From Acidobacteriota bacterium (GTDB lineage: Bacteria > Acidobacteriota > Thermoanaerobaculia > Multivoradales > Multivoraceae), in NCBI GenBank assembly GCA_029263415.1, contig JAJCXN010000038.1, positions 62,001-126,000 of the forward strand: a DNA stretch of 64,000 bases, in the 5' to 3' direction. Each line of letters opens with the position of its first letter. The stretch's first letter is position 1. Shown here piece by piece: positions 55,396 to 64,000 of this stretch. The notes under the pieces were generated by a model. It made no database searches. It was not told where the DNA came from and saw only the letters and a program-made list of their open reading frames with translations. The position numbers and the translations under genes were made by a program.

Positions 55396-57234
55396 TCAGT
55401 TGCCGGAGCCTGGTGTCTGCGCAACTGCAGGCAGGCGATATAAGTGGAACGTGCCCGCTACGTATCCAAGATCTTCACCTTGCTTAATCAGCTGCCAAGG
55501 CACGGCCAGGCCCTCAACAAGATGCAGCAGAGCCTCATAGCCGTGCACCTCCTCCGGCGTTGACCTCGGCACAGCCGGCAGGTACTGCTCGACGAGCACC
55601 GAAACAACATACAAGCCCGGTTCAAGCTCGGTGGTGCCGGGCGGGATGGACCAGGCACCCGGTGCATAAGCGGCAAGAGTGGTGGTGTCCTTACCGGGAA
55701 ACAGAAACCCGACCGGCTGATCCTTCGGCAGGTCTTGAGCCAAGGTCAAGAAGTTCTGCGAGAACTCCAAGTTGCCTCCCGAGAACCAGAAACGGCTGGG
55801 GTTGTTTGAATCCAGCCACCAGCTGTTGGTGCTAGAAATCCACAGTGGAGCGATCAGTAGGCTCTCAAGCGCTAAGACGGCGAGCAGGCCCACCGCCAGT
55901 CGTAGTCGATCCGCAAGCACCATCGCGAGAGGCAACAAGAGCAATGGCGTCACCGGCAGCAGGTGACGAAAACCGATGTTGTAGTTGGACGTGAAGGCAA
56001 CCAACAAATACACCAGGACCGCACTAGCCACAACAGCACGGTCCACTTTGGGTATTCGGCGCCAATAGCGCCATTGAGCCGCACCCAGTAAGAGCAGCAG
56101 GACCAGAACAGCGACAGGCACCTTGACCAACGCCAGTAGCGGGAAGTACCACCATCTCCCTTGTGAGCTCACCTTGCCCAATGCGTACGAAGGGTAGACC
56201 CCGATCTGATTCTGAGCACGGATGCCCAAGAAACCGACCGCAAACTGCGATAGCGAGGGCGAAATCTTGGCGAGGTTAGTCACCAACTCCTCGTGCTTTC
56301 GCAGCTCATCCTTCACCACAAGCGTGGCCTGATTGGACATGTATTGCTCAATCACCCTGCTATTGGCCTCGATCGACAAGTTGCGGTTGGCCACTCCATA
56401 GACACTACCCAGGACCAGCAAGGTCCCAAGGCCCGCAACCAACGCATCGTTGATTCTTCGATAGCCCCGGTTCTGCGCGAGTACAAACGTCAGTAGAAGT
56501 GTCGGGGCCAACAGTAGAGCTGAATACTTCGAGGCCATGCCAACGCCGAACGCGAAGCCCACCCCGAGAGCTCGCAAGAGCGTTGGCCGATCGAGATACC
56601 GCAAGCACAAACAGGTGGTCGCCGCGTAGCCAAGCAACGCGCCTCCGTCGGTTTGCAGGATAGCCAGCGTCGGCAGACTCGAGAAGCTCAACGTCAAGAG
56701 CAGCGTCAGCACCAGCCCGCACTCCGGGCTGTGAAACCGCTTGCCTAGCCAAAAGCAGGCGAACAGAGCGGGCAGTACGATCAGAATCTGCACCAGAGCT
56801 CGTCCAGCAAAGGTGGCTGCCAGCATGGTTTCGGCTTGCTCATGCAACTGGGTCATGCCACGGAATGTGTCTTTTGCGTCCAAAGGAGGCAAAAGCTGTT
56901 CCGCTCGCAAGGCCGCGGGTATCGCCGCAATCAACTTGACCAGCGGCGGGTGTTCCCAGTTCACCAGGTTCTCGCCATACCGAAGCGCCTGATGCCCAGC
57001 GATCAAATGGACTCCCCCATCGCCGGTCAGCGACTGTTGGCGCTGTGCTTGCACTTGGAGGATCAATGCCACCAACAGGAGTACCGCCCAAACCCAGCGC
57101 CCCGATCGGCCGAGCGCGTTCTCAGCTCCCGACGCTGGCATTCGCTCTGACGCTCTCACCGCGGCTCCCGGGGGGGCCTCGTGGGGTGAGATCGCCAGCG
57201 AAGACGGGGGCTGGTCAGCTGATGGGAGGGTCAT
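55396..57234 (-). CDS. GT39/ArnT-like membrane glycosyltransferase
   Basis: 612 residues, 10-12 membrane helices. A cytoplasmic N-terminus (about 1-45), then VWAVLLLVALILQVQ and the first periplasmic loop with TGDGGVHLIAGHQALRYG (acidic catalytic position) and NWEHPPLVKLIAAIP, typical of protein mannosyltransferase/ArnT-like GT-C enzymes; ILQTDGGALLGYAATTC lies in a later loop. A soluble C-terminal domain ends it. It transfers a sugar from a polyprenyl-phosphate carrier in the periplasm, plausibly made by the downstream GT2. Acceptor unknown. Confidence 0.88.
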   Translation of the reverse strand: MTLPSADQPPSSLAISPHEAPPGAAVRASERMPASGAENALGRSGRWVWAVLLLVALILQVQAQRQQSLTGDGGVHLIAGHQALRYGENLVNWEHPPLVKLIAAIPAALRAEQLLPPLDAKDTFRGMTQLHEQAETMLAATFAGRALVQILIVLPALFACFWLGKRFHSPECGLVLTLLLTLSFSSLPTLAILQTDGGALLGYAATTCLCLRYLDRPTLLRALGVGFAFGVGMASKYSALLLAPTLLLTFVLAQNRGYRRINDALVAGLGTLLVLGSVYGVANRNLSIEANSRVIEQYMSNQATLVVKDELRKHEELVTNLAKISPSLSQFAVGFLGIRAQNQIGVYPSYALGKVSSQGRWWYFPLLALVKVPVAVLVLLLLLGAAQWRYWRRIPKVDRAVVASAVLVYLLVAFTSNYNIGFRHLLPVTPLLLLPLAMVLADRLRLAVGLLAVLALESLLIAPLWISSTNSWWLDSNNPSRFWFSGGNLEFSQNFLTLAQDLPKDQPVGFLFPGKDTTTLAAYAPGAWSIPPGTTELEPGLYVVSVLVEQYLPAVPRSTPEEVHGYEALLHLVEGLAVPWQLIKQGEDLGYVAGTFHLYRLPAVAQTPGSGN

Positions 57235-57427
57235 GGTCGGCAAACTAGCATGAGTCTCAGCGCACTCAGCGACCGCCCACACCGCAACCGGGACGTCGAC
57301 ATTCTAGGGCTCCGATTCCTGGCCGAGATCGCAACGCTCGCTTGGTAGAGTCGAGCGCCGCTGAGAGAACTCGGCACCGTTGTTTTCTTTGCTTCGTTGC
57401 AACACTCACCCCCAAAAGAGAACCGCC

Positions 57428-58915
57428 ATGAGAGCGCATCGCCACGTGGACAACCGCTCTTCGCCTGCTCCATCTACGAGCCCGTCGTGGTTGACCCTGA
57501 CCTTCTTGGCGTTGTGCGGAACGGCATGGTTGACCAGCGGCTGCCAACAGCCTGCAGCCGAAAAGCGACCCCTGTCCGAGAAGACCAACCACGGGCTGGT
57601 GATCGTGAGCTACGACACCGTGCGCCGAGACCATCTCTCTGCTTACGGCTACTCGCGATCCACCTCTCCAGAGCTCGAGAGCCTGGCCTCAAAGGGCGTG
57701 CTCTTTACCAAAGCATTCACTGCCGAGACCAATACCAACCCCTCACACGCCACCATGTTCACCGGCTACTACCCTCACCAACACGGTAGTCAAGCCAATG
57801 GCCACTTGCTCCGCGACGAATACCAGACTTTGGCCGAGACCCTACAGTCGAACGGGTACCGCACTGGAGCGTTCGTCAGTGGCGTGCCAATGGCCGCTAT
57901 TGCCAGCAAACTCGACCAAGGCTTCGAGCACTACGATGATGAGTTCGAGGGCAACCGGAGGCCGGGTCAAGAGACCACCGATCGAGCGCTCAGCTGGCTC
58001 GACTCCGACGACTCTCGCTCACCCTTTCTCTTCCTCCATCTATACGACGCACACGGCCCTTACCAACCAACTCCCGCCGAACGTGGAGCTTTCCCGCCTT
58101 CCCCGGCCGGCTCCGTTCTGCGGTCTGTCCCTAGCTATCAACAGCTCGAGGATGAACACGGCCAGAAGCAAAACAACGTCGGCCACTATCTTGATGGCTA
58201 CGACGCACTGCTGCTTCGGCTAGATCAACTGCTTGGCGAAGTGCTGCAAGCAGTCGATCTTGAGACAACCTTCGTCTTGGTGGTGGCCGATCACGGCGAG
58301 ACCATCGACGAACGTTTCTATCAACTCGATCATGGTGCCCAACTCTTCGACGAGCAGATCCGGATTCCGATGATCCTTGCCGGACCCGGCTTGAAGCAGC
58401 AGCGATTCGACGGATTGGTGGAGACCGTCGACATCCTGCCGACCCTGCTAGCACTCACCGGGGCAGACGACCCAACTGGTGCAACTCAAGAGCAGGATCG
58501 CAACGACCCAGACTCCATGCCAGCGTCGCCCGGCAGAAACCTCAGCGGCGCCATCCTCGGAACGAATGACCGACAGTCCGCCACCGAGTTTGTATTCAGC
58601 GCAGCACGCGCCGATCCGAATCGGTTCGTAGACCGGAAGTACGAAATGGCTTTGGTCAATCGAATCTCTAGCGTGCGAACCGCAGAGTACAAGCTGATTG
58701 CCTACCCGGGCCCCAACAGCACCAACTTCGAGTTCTACGACCTGGTCAACGACCCAGGTGAAACCACCGATGTGTCACAGACCAATCGAACCGAAGTACG
58801 CCGCTTGCTTGCCGCTCTCGAAGAATGGAATCCAGTGTTTGCTCAGCCAATCGGCATGGTCGACGTCTCCGACAAGCTGCGCGAGCAGCTCCGCTCTCTC
58901 GGCTACGTGCAGTGA
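57428..58915 (+). CDS. AlkP-superfamily (sulfatase-like) lipoprotein
   Basis: 495 residues from the ATG at 57428; a lipoprotein signal ends WLTSGC (about 38). Sulfatase-type fold: GLVIVSYDTVRRDHLSAYGY, TNTNPSHATMFTGYYPHQHG, FLFLHLYDAHGPYQPT, FVLVVADHGETIDE, GLVETVDILPTLLALTG. The nucleophile motif aligns as T-N-P-S with Thr at the formylglycine position, as in the other lipoprotein of this cluster. The C-terminus LREQLRSLGYVQ matches that of the paralogue (LVKSLRALGYIR). Confidence 0.88.
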   Translation: MRAHRHVDNRSSPAPSTSPSWLTLTFLALCGTAWLTSGCQQPAAEKRPLSEKTNHGLVIVSYDTVRRDHLSAYGYSRSTSPELESLASKGVLFTKAFTAETNTNPSHATMFTGYYPHQHGSQANGHLLRDEYQTLAETLQSNGYRTGAFVSGVPMAAIASKLDQGFEHYDDEFEGNRRPGQETTDRALSWLDSDDSRSPFLFLHLYDAHGPYQPTPAERGAFPPSPAGSVLRSVPSYQQLEDEHGQKQNNVGHYLDGYDALLLRLDQLLGEVLQAVDLETTFVLVVADHGETIDERFYQLDHGAQLFDEQIRIPMILAGPGLKQQRFDGLVETVDILPTLLALTGADDPTGATQEQDRNDPDSMPASPGRNLSGAILGTNDRQSATEFVFSAARADPNRFVDRKYEMALVNRISSVRTAEYKLIAYPGPNSTNFEFYDLVNDPGETTDVSQTNRTEVRRLLAALEEWNPVFAQPIGMVDVSDKLREQLRSLGYVQ

Positions 58916-58979
58916 GTCGAATAGCGCTCGGCTACTGAAGTTCCGACGGCGCCGCAGATCATCTCGAAGCTCGGCCCAA

Positions 58980-59009
58980 AGACCAAAGCACTGCTACGAG
59001 CTTTGGTCT
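58980..59009. repeat. 10-bp perfect hairpin after the AlkP lipoprotein gene
   Basis: AGACCAAAGC and GCTTTGGTCT form a perfect 10-bp stem around ACTGCTACGA, 64 bp after the stop codon. It is followed by a C/T-rich stretch but no clean T run, so it may be a weak terminator or a processing site. Confidence 0.6.
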
Positions 59010-59117
59010 CTTGCACTGAGCAGATCACCGAGACGGGCTCGCTCGCCTCGCCGGAGGCGCTCGAACCAGGCAATGCCGTGTGAGAGAGCACATCCCCCTC
59101 CAGGCTATGCTGAGCAG

Positions 59118-60752
59118 ATGATCTTGGACTCGTTTGTCACCACAAGTAGACGGCACCCCTTGGGAGCGGTTTTCTTGGTCATTGTCTGTTGGGTCTGCGG
59201 GAGCCCCATTCACGGCAGACAAACCAACGAGCCGAGACCCGACCTGATCCTCCGCGGTGAATTGGTCGGCGAGCGCGATCATCAGACCTACCGCGCCATA
59301 CCGTTCGAGATTCCTTCTGAGTTGGAATCGATCCGTGTTGTGTTCTCCTACTCTGGAAGGGAACAACGGGCGACCGTCGATCTCGGTCTGTTCGACCCAA
59401 ACGGGTTCAGGGGGTGGAGCGGAGGCAACAAGCAGGAGTTCAGCGTCGGCGTACATGCAGCGACACCGTCGTATCTTCCAGGCCCACTCAACCCTGGCAC
59501 CTGGTCGCTGATCCTCGGAGTGCCCAATCTGCGCATCGGCACCACCAGTAGCTACCAAGCCGCAATCTACTTCGAACGCGGCGGAGACCCGGATGCCGCT
59601 CGACCAGATCACGACGATGCCGGCGATGCCGAAGAAGCCGCCAGCAGTCCGAGTGATCCGACTCTAGCCGCAGCTCAGTCGTCAGTACCGAACCTGTCGT
59701 CAGCGAAGTGGTATCGAGGCGACCTTCACCTGCACACCGGCCACAGCGACGGCACCTGCGTTGAGAACGACCAGGAACGGCAACCTTGCCCGCCGCGGCT
59801 CACCCTCGAAGCCGCGCGGCAAGCCGGACTCGACTTCGTCGCGATCACCGAGCACAACACCACCTCACACCATCAGCCACTAGCGGAACTCCAATCAGAG
59901 TTCGATCGACCATTGGTCATTCGCGGGCGGGAGATCACGACGTTCCAAGGTCACTTGAACATTTTCGGCACCAGCGACTATGTCGAGTTTCGGTTGGGCT
60001 CACGCGCACTACCAACGCTCACAGATCTGTTCAACGCGATCGACGCCACCGCGGCCATCGCATCGATCAACCACCCACGGTTGCCCAGCGGTGAGGCATG
60101 CATGGGCTGTGGCTGGAGCAGCGGCACTGAACTGCTCGGGAGGGCCCAAGCCGTCGAGGTGATCAACGGTGGCACCATGCGCACAAGAGGCGGAGCGGCC
60201 GAAGGCCTCTTCTCCGGAATCCCTTTCTGGGAACGTATGCTCGACCAGGGGCTCGCCACGGTCGCGGTGGGCGGCAGCGACAATCACGATCCAACCCTAA
60301 ATCAAGGCGTGCCTTCCGCCGTCGGGCAACCGACGACCGTCGTATTCGCTCAGCAACTGACCGAGCAAGCACTGCTTGCAGGCGTCAGAGCCGGACGTGT
60401 GTTCATCGACCTTAGTTCGAAGAAGCATCGAACCCTCGACTATCGAGCCCAGCAAGGCAACCGCACTAGCCTCATGGGAGAGGCGCTCGTGGTAACCGTT
60501 GGCGAACCCATACCGGTCACAATCAGCAGCCTGGGAGGGCGCGGTCTCACCCTCCACAGCGTTGGGCACGGCGTCCACTTCTCTACTGCAACAATCAAGC
60601 TCGAGCACGACTCCGAACAGGTACAACTTGTTGCAACGGTAGAAGGTCTAGAGAATGCAGAGAATCCCTGGTTGCGGTTTGAACTTCGCGACGCCGAAGG
60701 CAACCTCAAGGTGCTGGGCAACGCCATCAGGATCGAGATGCGTGTCAGGTGA
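59118..60752 (+). CDS. Exported PHP/CehA-McbA-type metallohydrolase
   Basis: 544 residues from the ATG at 59118, the first start that leaves a signal peptide (HPLGAVFLVIVCWVC) at the N-terminus. A beta-sandwich domain (about 30-170) is followed by an acidic linker and a PHP domain (about 205-450) with WYRGDLHLHTGHSDGT, FVAITEHNTTSHH, VIRGREITTFQGHLNIFG, ASINHPRLP and AVGGSDNHDPT, the four metal-binding motifs of the family. CehA-type members cleave phosphoesters or carbamates. It lies between the AlkP lipoprotein and the sigma operon. Confidence 0.9.
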   Translation: MILDSFVTTSRRHPLGAVFLVIVCWVCGSPIHGRQTNEPRPDLILRGELVGERDHQTYRAIPFEIPSELESIRVVFSYSGREQRATVDLGLFDPNGFRGWSGGNKQEFSVGVHAATPSYLPGPLNPGTWSLILGVPNLRIGTTSSYQAAIYFERGGDPDAARPDHDDAGDAEEAASSPSDPTLAAAQSSVPNLSSAKWYRGDLHLHTGHSDGTCVENDQERQPCPPRLTLEAARQAGLDFVAITEHNTTSHHQPLAELQSEFDRPLVIRGREITTFQGHLNIFGTSDYVEFRLGSRALPTLTDLFNAIDATAAIASINHPRLPSGEACMGCGWSSGTELLGRAQAVEVINGGTMRTRGGAAEGLFSGIPFWERMLDQGLATVAVGGSDNHDPTLNQGVPSAVGQPTTVVFAQQLTEQALLAGVRAGRVFIDLSSKKHRTLDYRAQQGNRTSLMGEALVVTVGEPIPVTISSLGGRGLTLHSVGHGVHFSTATIKLEHDSEQVQLVATVEGLENAENPWLRFELRDAEGNLKVLGNAIRIEMRVR

Positions 60753-60945
60753 GAGGCAGACCTAGATGCGCGAGCGCGAGCGCGGCCGAGGGCCAAGTTC
60801 GGTCCGCGCATCCCTCCTCTCCACAAGAGACGTGGCCTTATCAAACCGTCCATAGCGAGGGCCTACGACGCCAAATGACCGAGGCCCGAGGAAGGCTGCG
60901 ATAGCAACGTCGCAGAACTCCGAGGCTTCCTGATAGCTTTCTGAG

Positions 60946-61848
60946 ATGCCCGACACCAGAATGGCGGTGGACCACGCTGACCACATCAGTGCGTCTGATC
61001 TTGGGATTCGGCACCCAGTCGATCGAGACGCGCAACCAGGGCAGGACCCTCACCTATCCGACCAGGAGACAATCGCCCTACTCGGCCGAGAGCCGAGAGT
61101 GGCATGGCGTGCGTTCCTAGAGCGCTACGCCAACTACATCCTGGCGGTGCTGCACAGCCTAGGTTTGGATCGAGACCAGGCGATGGATCGTTTCGTCTAC
61201 GTCTGCGAGAAGCTCAGCGAAAATGACTTTCGGCGACTGCGCTCAGTGCGGTACGTCGGACCCGAGGGCGGCCTGAAACCGTGGTTGAACCAAGTAACTC
61301 GACGGCTCGCTACCAATTGGGTTTGGCAACGATCGGGTCGGCGCCGACTAAGCCGCCCGATTGAGCGCAGATCTATGCGAGACCAGACGATCTTCAAGTC
61401 CTATTTTTGGGACGGGCTTTCCGCGGTCGAAATCCATGAAACGTTGAAAGCCACCACCTACCCAAGCCTCCAACTAGCCGACGTCCTGGATTCGCTGGAA
61501 GCGATCTTTCAGACACTTGGTCCGAAAAGGATTTGGAGACTGGTCGCCCAAAAAGCACGTCGCGCTCGGCCGGTCTCACTTGACGCCGCCTACCAGGCGA
61601 TTGGATACGAGCCCGAGGATGGCAACCGGGACCCTGAACGGCGTCTGCTCGCCGCCGAAGAAGCGACCTCGCTCAATGCTGCCTTCGAGGGATTGAGTGT
61701 GCGCGAACGTCTAGTCGCCCGTCTACGACTAGAAGAGGCGCTCGCGGTCTCGGAGATCAGCACACTGGTGGGAATCGAGCGACGCGATGTCGAGAACACT
61801 TTGAAGCGGGCCTTGCGGAAGCTGAGAAGGGCTCTTCGAAGTGGCTAG
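60946..61848 (+). CDS. Divergent sigma-70-like factor
   Basis: 300 residues. A sigma region 2-like part at about 40-135 (WRAFLERYANYILAVLHSLG, AMDRFVYVCEKLSENDFRRL, LKPWLNQVTRRLATNWVWQ) and a region 4-like part at about 240-297 (LNAAFEGLSVRERLVARLRL, VSEISTLVGIERRDVENTL) are separated by an unusual 100-residue middle section. It is probably an ECF-like factor of a lineage-specific group. Its 3' end overlaps the next gene by 8 bp. Confidence 0.82.
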   Translation: MPDTRMAVDHADHISASDLGIRHPVDRDAQPGQDPHLSDQETIALLGREPRVAWRAFLERYANYILAVLHSLGLDRDQAMDRFVYVCEKLSENDFRRLRSVRYVGPEGGLKPWLNQVTRRLATNWVWQRSGRRRLSRPIERRSMRDQTIFKSYFWDGLSAVEIHETLKATTYPSLQLADVLDSLEAIFQTLGPKRIWRLVAQKARRARPVSLDAAYQAIGYEPEDGNRDPERRLLAAEEATSLNAAFEGLSVRERLVARLRLEEALAVSEISTLVGIERRDVENTLKRALRKLRRALRSG

Positions 61849-62524
61849 GGCCCTAGACCTTGCAGCGGGGGTTACCTGCATATCGAGCCACGCTCTCGAA
61901 CGCTTCGTTTGCGGGGATTGTGCTCCCGAGCAACGACCCTCGATCGAACTGCATCTGAGTGATTGCCGTCAATGCAGGAGCAAGCTAATCGAATTGGCAG
62001 ATGCGCGCCTTGCACCGGAAACAAGGATCGCTGTTCCTGAGGCTCTCCACAACAAGGTACTGGCCTTGGTCGAGCCAACCGTGAACCCCGAACCACGCAG
62101 CAACGGTCGCTGGACTGCTGTTGCAAGCGCGGCAAGCATCTTGGCTGTAGTGGGACTATCAGCTTTGTCGTGGTTTCAGAACCGGCCGGATGCTCCATCA
62201 GGATCCACTGGAGTCGTGCGATCCGCACCCGCAGCAGAACAAGCGCCTAGGCTACTCCCTCACGCGGGTTCTACGTCGGTGACCCCGATCATCGAATTGC
62301 AGTGGCAAGGTTCACCGAACGCGGCGAGCTACCTGGTAACCGTAGTCGACGATGTCGGCGAGGCATCTCGGCAGTTCGAACTCCCACCAGGTGCGCAAAG
62401 ACTTGAACTTGATCTGACCTCCTTAGGTCCGGTTGGCGTCTATTACTGGTTCGTCGAGGCACGCTTCTCCGACGGTGTTTCGACAGCGTCCGCAACGAAG
62501 CGCCTGCCTGCCCTGCGGGAGTGA
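61841..62524 (+). CDS. Zinc-finger anti-sigma-like membrane protein
   Basis: 227 residues from a GTG inside the sigma gene's 3' end. The N-terminal domain has the zf-HC2 pattern (SSHALERFVCGDCAPEQ, then HLSDCRQCRSKLIE), followed by one membrane helix (about 88-107, VASAASILAVVGLSALSW) and a periplasmic FN3-like beta domain (about 145-222, IELQWQGSPNAASYLVTVVD). It should bind and restrain the sigma factor upstream and sense an envelope signal. Its TGA overlaps the next GTG. Confidence 0.85.
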   Translation: MARALDLAAGVTCISSHALERFVCGDCAPEQRPSIELHLSDCRQCRSKLIELADARLAPETRIAVPEALHNKVLALVEPTVNPEPRSNGRWTAVASAASILAVVGLSALSWFQNRPDAPSGSTGVVRSAPAAEQAPRLLPHAGSTSVTPIIELQWQGSPNAASYLVTVVDDVGEASRQFELPPGAQRLELDLTSLGPVGVYYWFVEARFSDGVSTASATKRLPALRE

Positions 62525-64000
62525 GCCTAAGAATCGGCTCTCCCCAGTCGATCGGTGCCTGGCTTGTAGGCCTGTTCGGAGTCGGACTGCTTGCAACCGG
62601 ACCAGTCGCCGAGCATTGTAGGACACAGGCGGATCGAGCCGCGTCAGAGTGGCGGCTCACCGAAGCGGCTAGCTCTACGCAGTGGGCCTTGCGTCTTCGG
62701 CCGTATTCTGACGAAGCACGTGTGGGGGCAGCGAGCGCTCTTCAAAGAGTGGGCAACTTTCGCCTCTCAGATCGAACGCTCGGCGACCCGGCTCTCATCG
62801 ATGAGCCCGACGCCCGAGCTCTCGCCTACCACCTCGCAGCCGTCAATCGCTTTCACTTTGCACAACCCGCCGAAGCTCTGCGGCTCCACACAACGAGCCA
62901 AGACAGCTATCGCGAACTCCGCGATCTTAAAGGAGAGCTGAGCGCGACGATCGCTCATGCGAGAACGCTCTACCATGGTCTGGGTCGACATGCTCAGGCT
63001 CTTGAACTTCTCGAAAACGTACTCAAGCGTGCTCGCGACGCCGACCTTCGAGCGCTCGAAGCGACAACCCTTCGCCACCTCGGCGCTCTTCGCTGGTGGT
63101 TCCTCGACGACCACACAGCACTCGGAAACTTCTACCAGCCCGCGCTCAGCCTGTATGAGGAACTGGACCATCGTGCCGGCGTGGCCGCGATGTTGTCCAA
63201 CATCAGTTTGGTGCACAGATCGAATGGCGACATGAACTCGTTCCTAGATCTCCAGACGCGCAGCCTTGCTCTTTACCAAGAGACCGGCGACCTGTTCGGC
63301 GAGAGTGAAAGCCAGCGGCACCTGGGACAGTTCTATTCCAGCGTCGGCAACTTCCGAGAAGGCAGGGAGTGGCTCAGACGAAGCCTTGCATTGACTAAGC
63401 GAACTGGAGATCGACTCGGCGAAGAAGAAATCCTGTTCTCTCTGGCGTACGTGCTAGGCCAACTGGGAGATCCGGCCGCTGCAATTCGCACGGTGTTGCC
63501 GACCTTGGAACGCGAAGGGGCAGCGAACTCAGTGGCTCACAAGTACCGCCAATCCGGCCTAGCGCCTTGGCATATGGAACTTGGGGACTACGATGCGGCG
63601 CAGCGAGCAGTCGTCAAGGCGCGCAGTACGCAGCCAGAGAACGGCGATGTCGACGTTTCGTTCGAAACTGCATCGCTCGTCACCTTGGCAGAGATCGCTC
63701 TTGCTCGTGGACGGATCCAAGAAGCAGCCTCCTTGGTGGAGCAAGCAGAAGCTTTTGCCAGCGACGTCGATAGCTACAGATCGTTGATCGGACTACGGCG
63801 AGTGCAGGCGGAACTTGCTGAGCAACATGGCGATCGCGATCGCGCGATCGTTCTATTGCAGGAAGGCTCACGAATCGAGCGGGCCACGGTCGACCGCTCT
63901 CCTTCGGCCATCGGCAATCTGTCCGACTCTCGGGTCGATGACCGACTCCTGGAACTGTTGCTGTTGGAGGATGGCGCAAACAGACTCGACGAGTCTACGT
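62521..64000 (+). CDS. TPR-repeat protein (3' end outside window)
   Basis: Open to the window edge from a GTG that overlaps the upstream stop (493 codons seen). A short hydrophobic N-terminus (GAWLVGLFGVGLLATG) is followed by tetratricopeptide-like helical repeats, for example HAQALELLENVLKRARDADL, TALGNFYQPALSLYEELD and EGREWLRRSLALTKRTGD. In comparable sigma/zinc-finger operons such proteins often end in a CHAT peptidase-like domain; that part would lie beyond the window, so it is not claimed. Confidence 0.8.
   Translation, partial: MSLRIGSPQSIGAWLVGLFGVGLLATGPVAEHCRTQADRAASEWRLTEAASSTQWALRLRPYSDEARVGAASALQRVGNFRLSDRTLGDPALIDEPDARALAYHLAAVNRFHFAQPAEALRLHTTSQDSYRELRDLKGELSATIAHARTLYHGLGRHAQALELLENVLKRARDADLRALEATTLRHLGALRWWFLDDHTALGNFYQPALSLYEELDHRAGVAAMLSNISLVHRSNGDMNSFLDLQTRSLALYQETGDLFGESESQRHLGQFYSSVGNFREGREWLRRSLALTKRTGDRLGEEEILFSLAYVLGQLGDPAAAIRTVLPTLEREGAANSVAHKYRQSGLAPWHMELGDYDAAQRAVVKARSTQPENGDVDVSFETASLVTLAEIALARGRIQEAASLVEQAEAFASDVDSYRSLIGLRRVQAELAEQHGDRDRAIVLLQEGSRIERATVDRSPSAIGNLSDSRVDDRLLELLLLEDGANRLDEST

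Noticed and set aside
1-64000. tRNA or rRNA genes and mobile elements
   Set aside because: I saw no cloverleaf with a T-loop GGTTCGA-type motif, no rRNA-like stretch, and no transposase or integrase on reading both strands.

Overview
This is a GC-rich, densely coding bacterial chromosome segment. It has no tRNA, rRNA, CRISPR array, integrase or transposase that I could recognise. Several things point to Acidobacteriota, perhaps a Thermoanaerobaculia-like lineage, although this is inference from gene content and not a phylogeny. There are two PadR plus large FtsX/MacB-type permease pairs, the arrangement known as acidobacterial duplicated orphan permeases. There are many lipoproteins and exported enzymes, an HzsA-related dihaem protein, and acidic C-terminal tails of the F-x-D-G-F-E-S-G type on secreted proteins.

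Layout. Positions 1-4247 hold a truncated exported protein with an STN-like domain, divergent from an ECF sigma factor and FecR-like regulator pair. Then come an RND/MMPL transporter (4304-6733) and a TonB-dependent receptor (6996-9566). Positions 10079-14373 carry a DUF6265 protein, an AhpD-like peroxidase-related gene interrupted by UGA exactly at the second active-site cysteine (10824-11399), an HpcH/HpaI aldolase, a Bax-inhibitor-1-like protein and a DUF1684 lipoprotein. Positions 14547-26318 are catabolic: the HzsA-related protein, an AtuA-family plus enoyl-CoA hydratase operon, an EamA exporter, a quinohaemoprotein alcohol dehydrogenase, a GNAT acetyltransferase and a GH20 hexosaminidase. 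Positions 26330-40003 hold a membrane AlkP-superfamily hydrolase, a beta-lactamase-fold lipoprotein, a nitronate monooxygenase with a gene remnant at its 3' end, an orphan hybrid histidine kinase, a small DUF6435 protein, a membrane protein overlapping a GT4 glycosyltransferase, a DUF1295 protein, a lipoprotein and a cytochrome P450.

Positions 40142-46749 hold the two PadR-permease cassettes, each with its own inverted repeat upstream. Positions 47045-58915 carry a DUF885 lipoprotein, a PQQ-type beta-propeller lipoprotein, a gluzincin metallopeptidase, and two AlkP-superfamily lipoproteins flanking GT2 and GT39-like glycosyltransferases. Positions 59118-64000 carry a PHP/CehA-type hydrolase and an operon of a divergent sigma factor, a zinc-finger anti-sigma-like protein and a TPR protein that runs off the window.

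The strongest unusual signal is the AhpD-like gene. The UGA replaces the second Cys of CxxC (giving CHYU), the frame stays open for 103 further codons, and a hairpin of bacterial SECIS type follows the UGA directly. I read it as a selenoprotein. A second theme is the number of short tandem arrays (periods 9, 11, 14, 15, 23 and 30 bp) placed next to gene starts or ends, or inside a signal peptide. A third is a shared C-terminal tail on two unrelated exported proteins.
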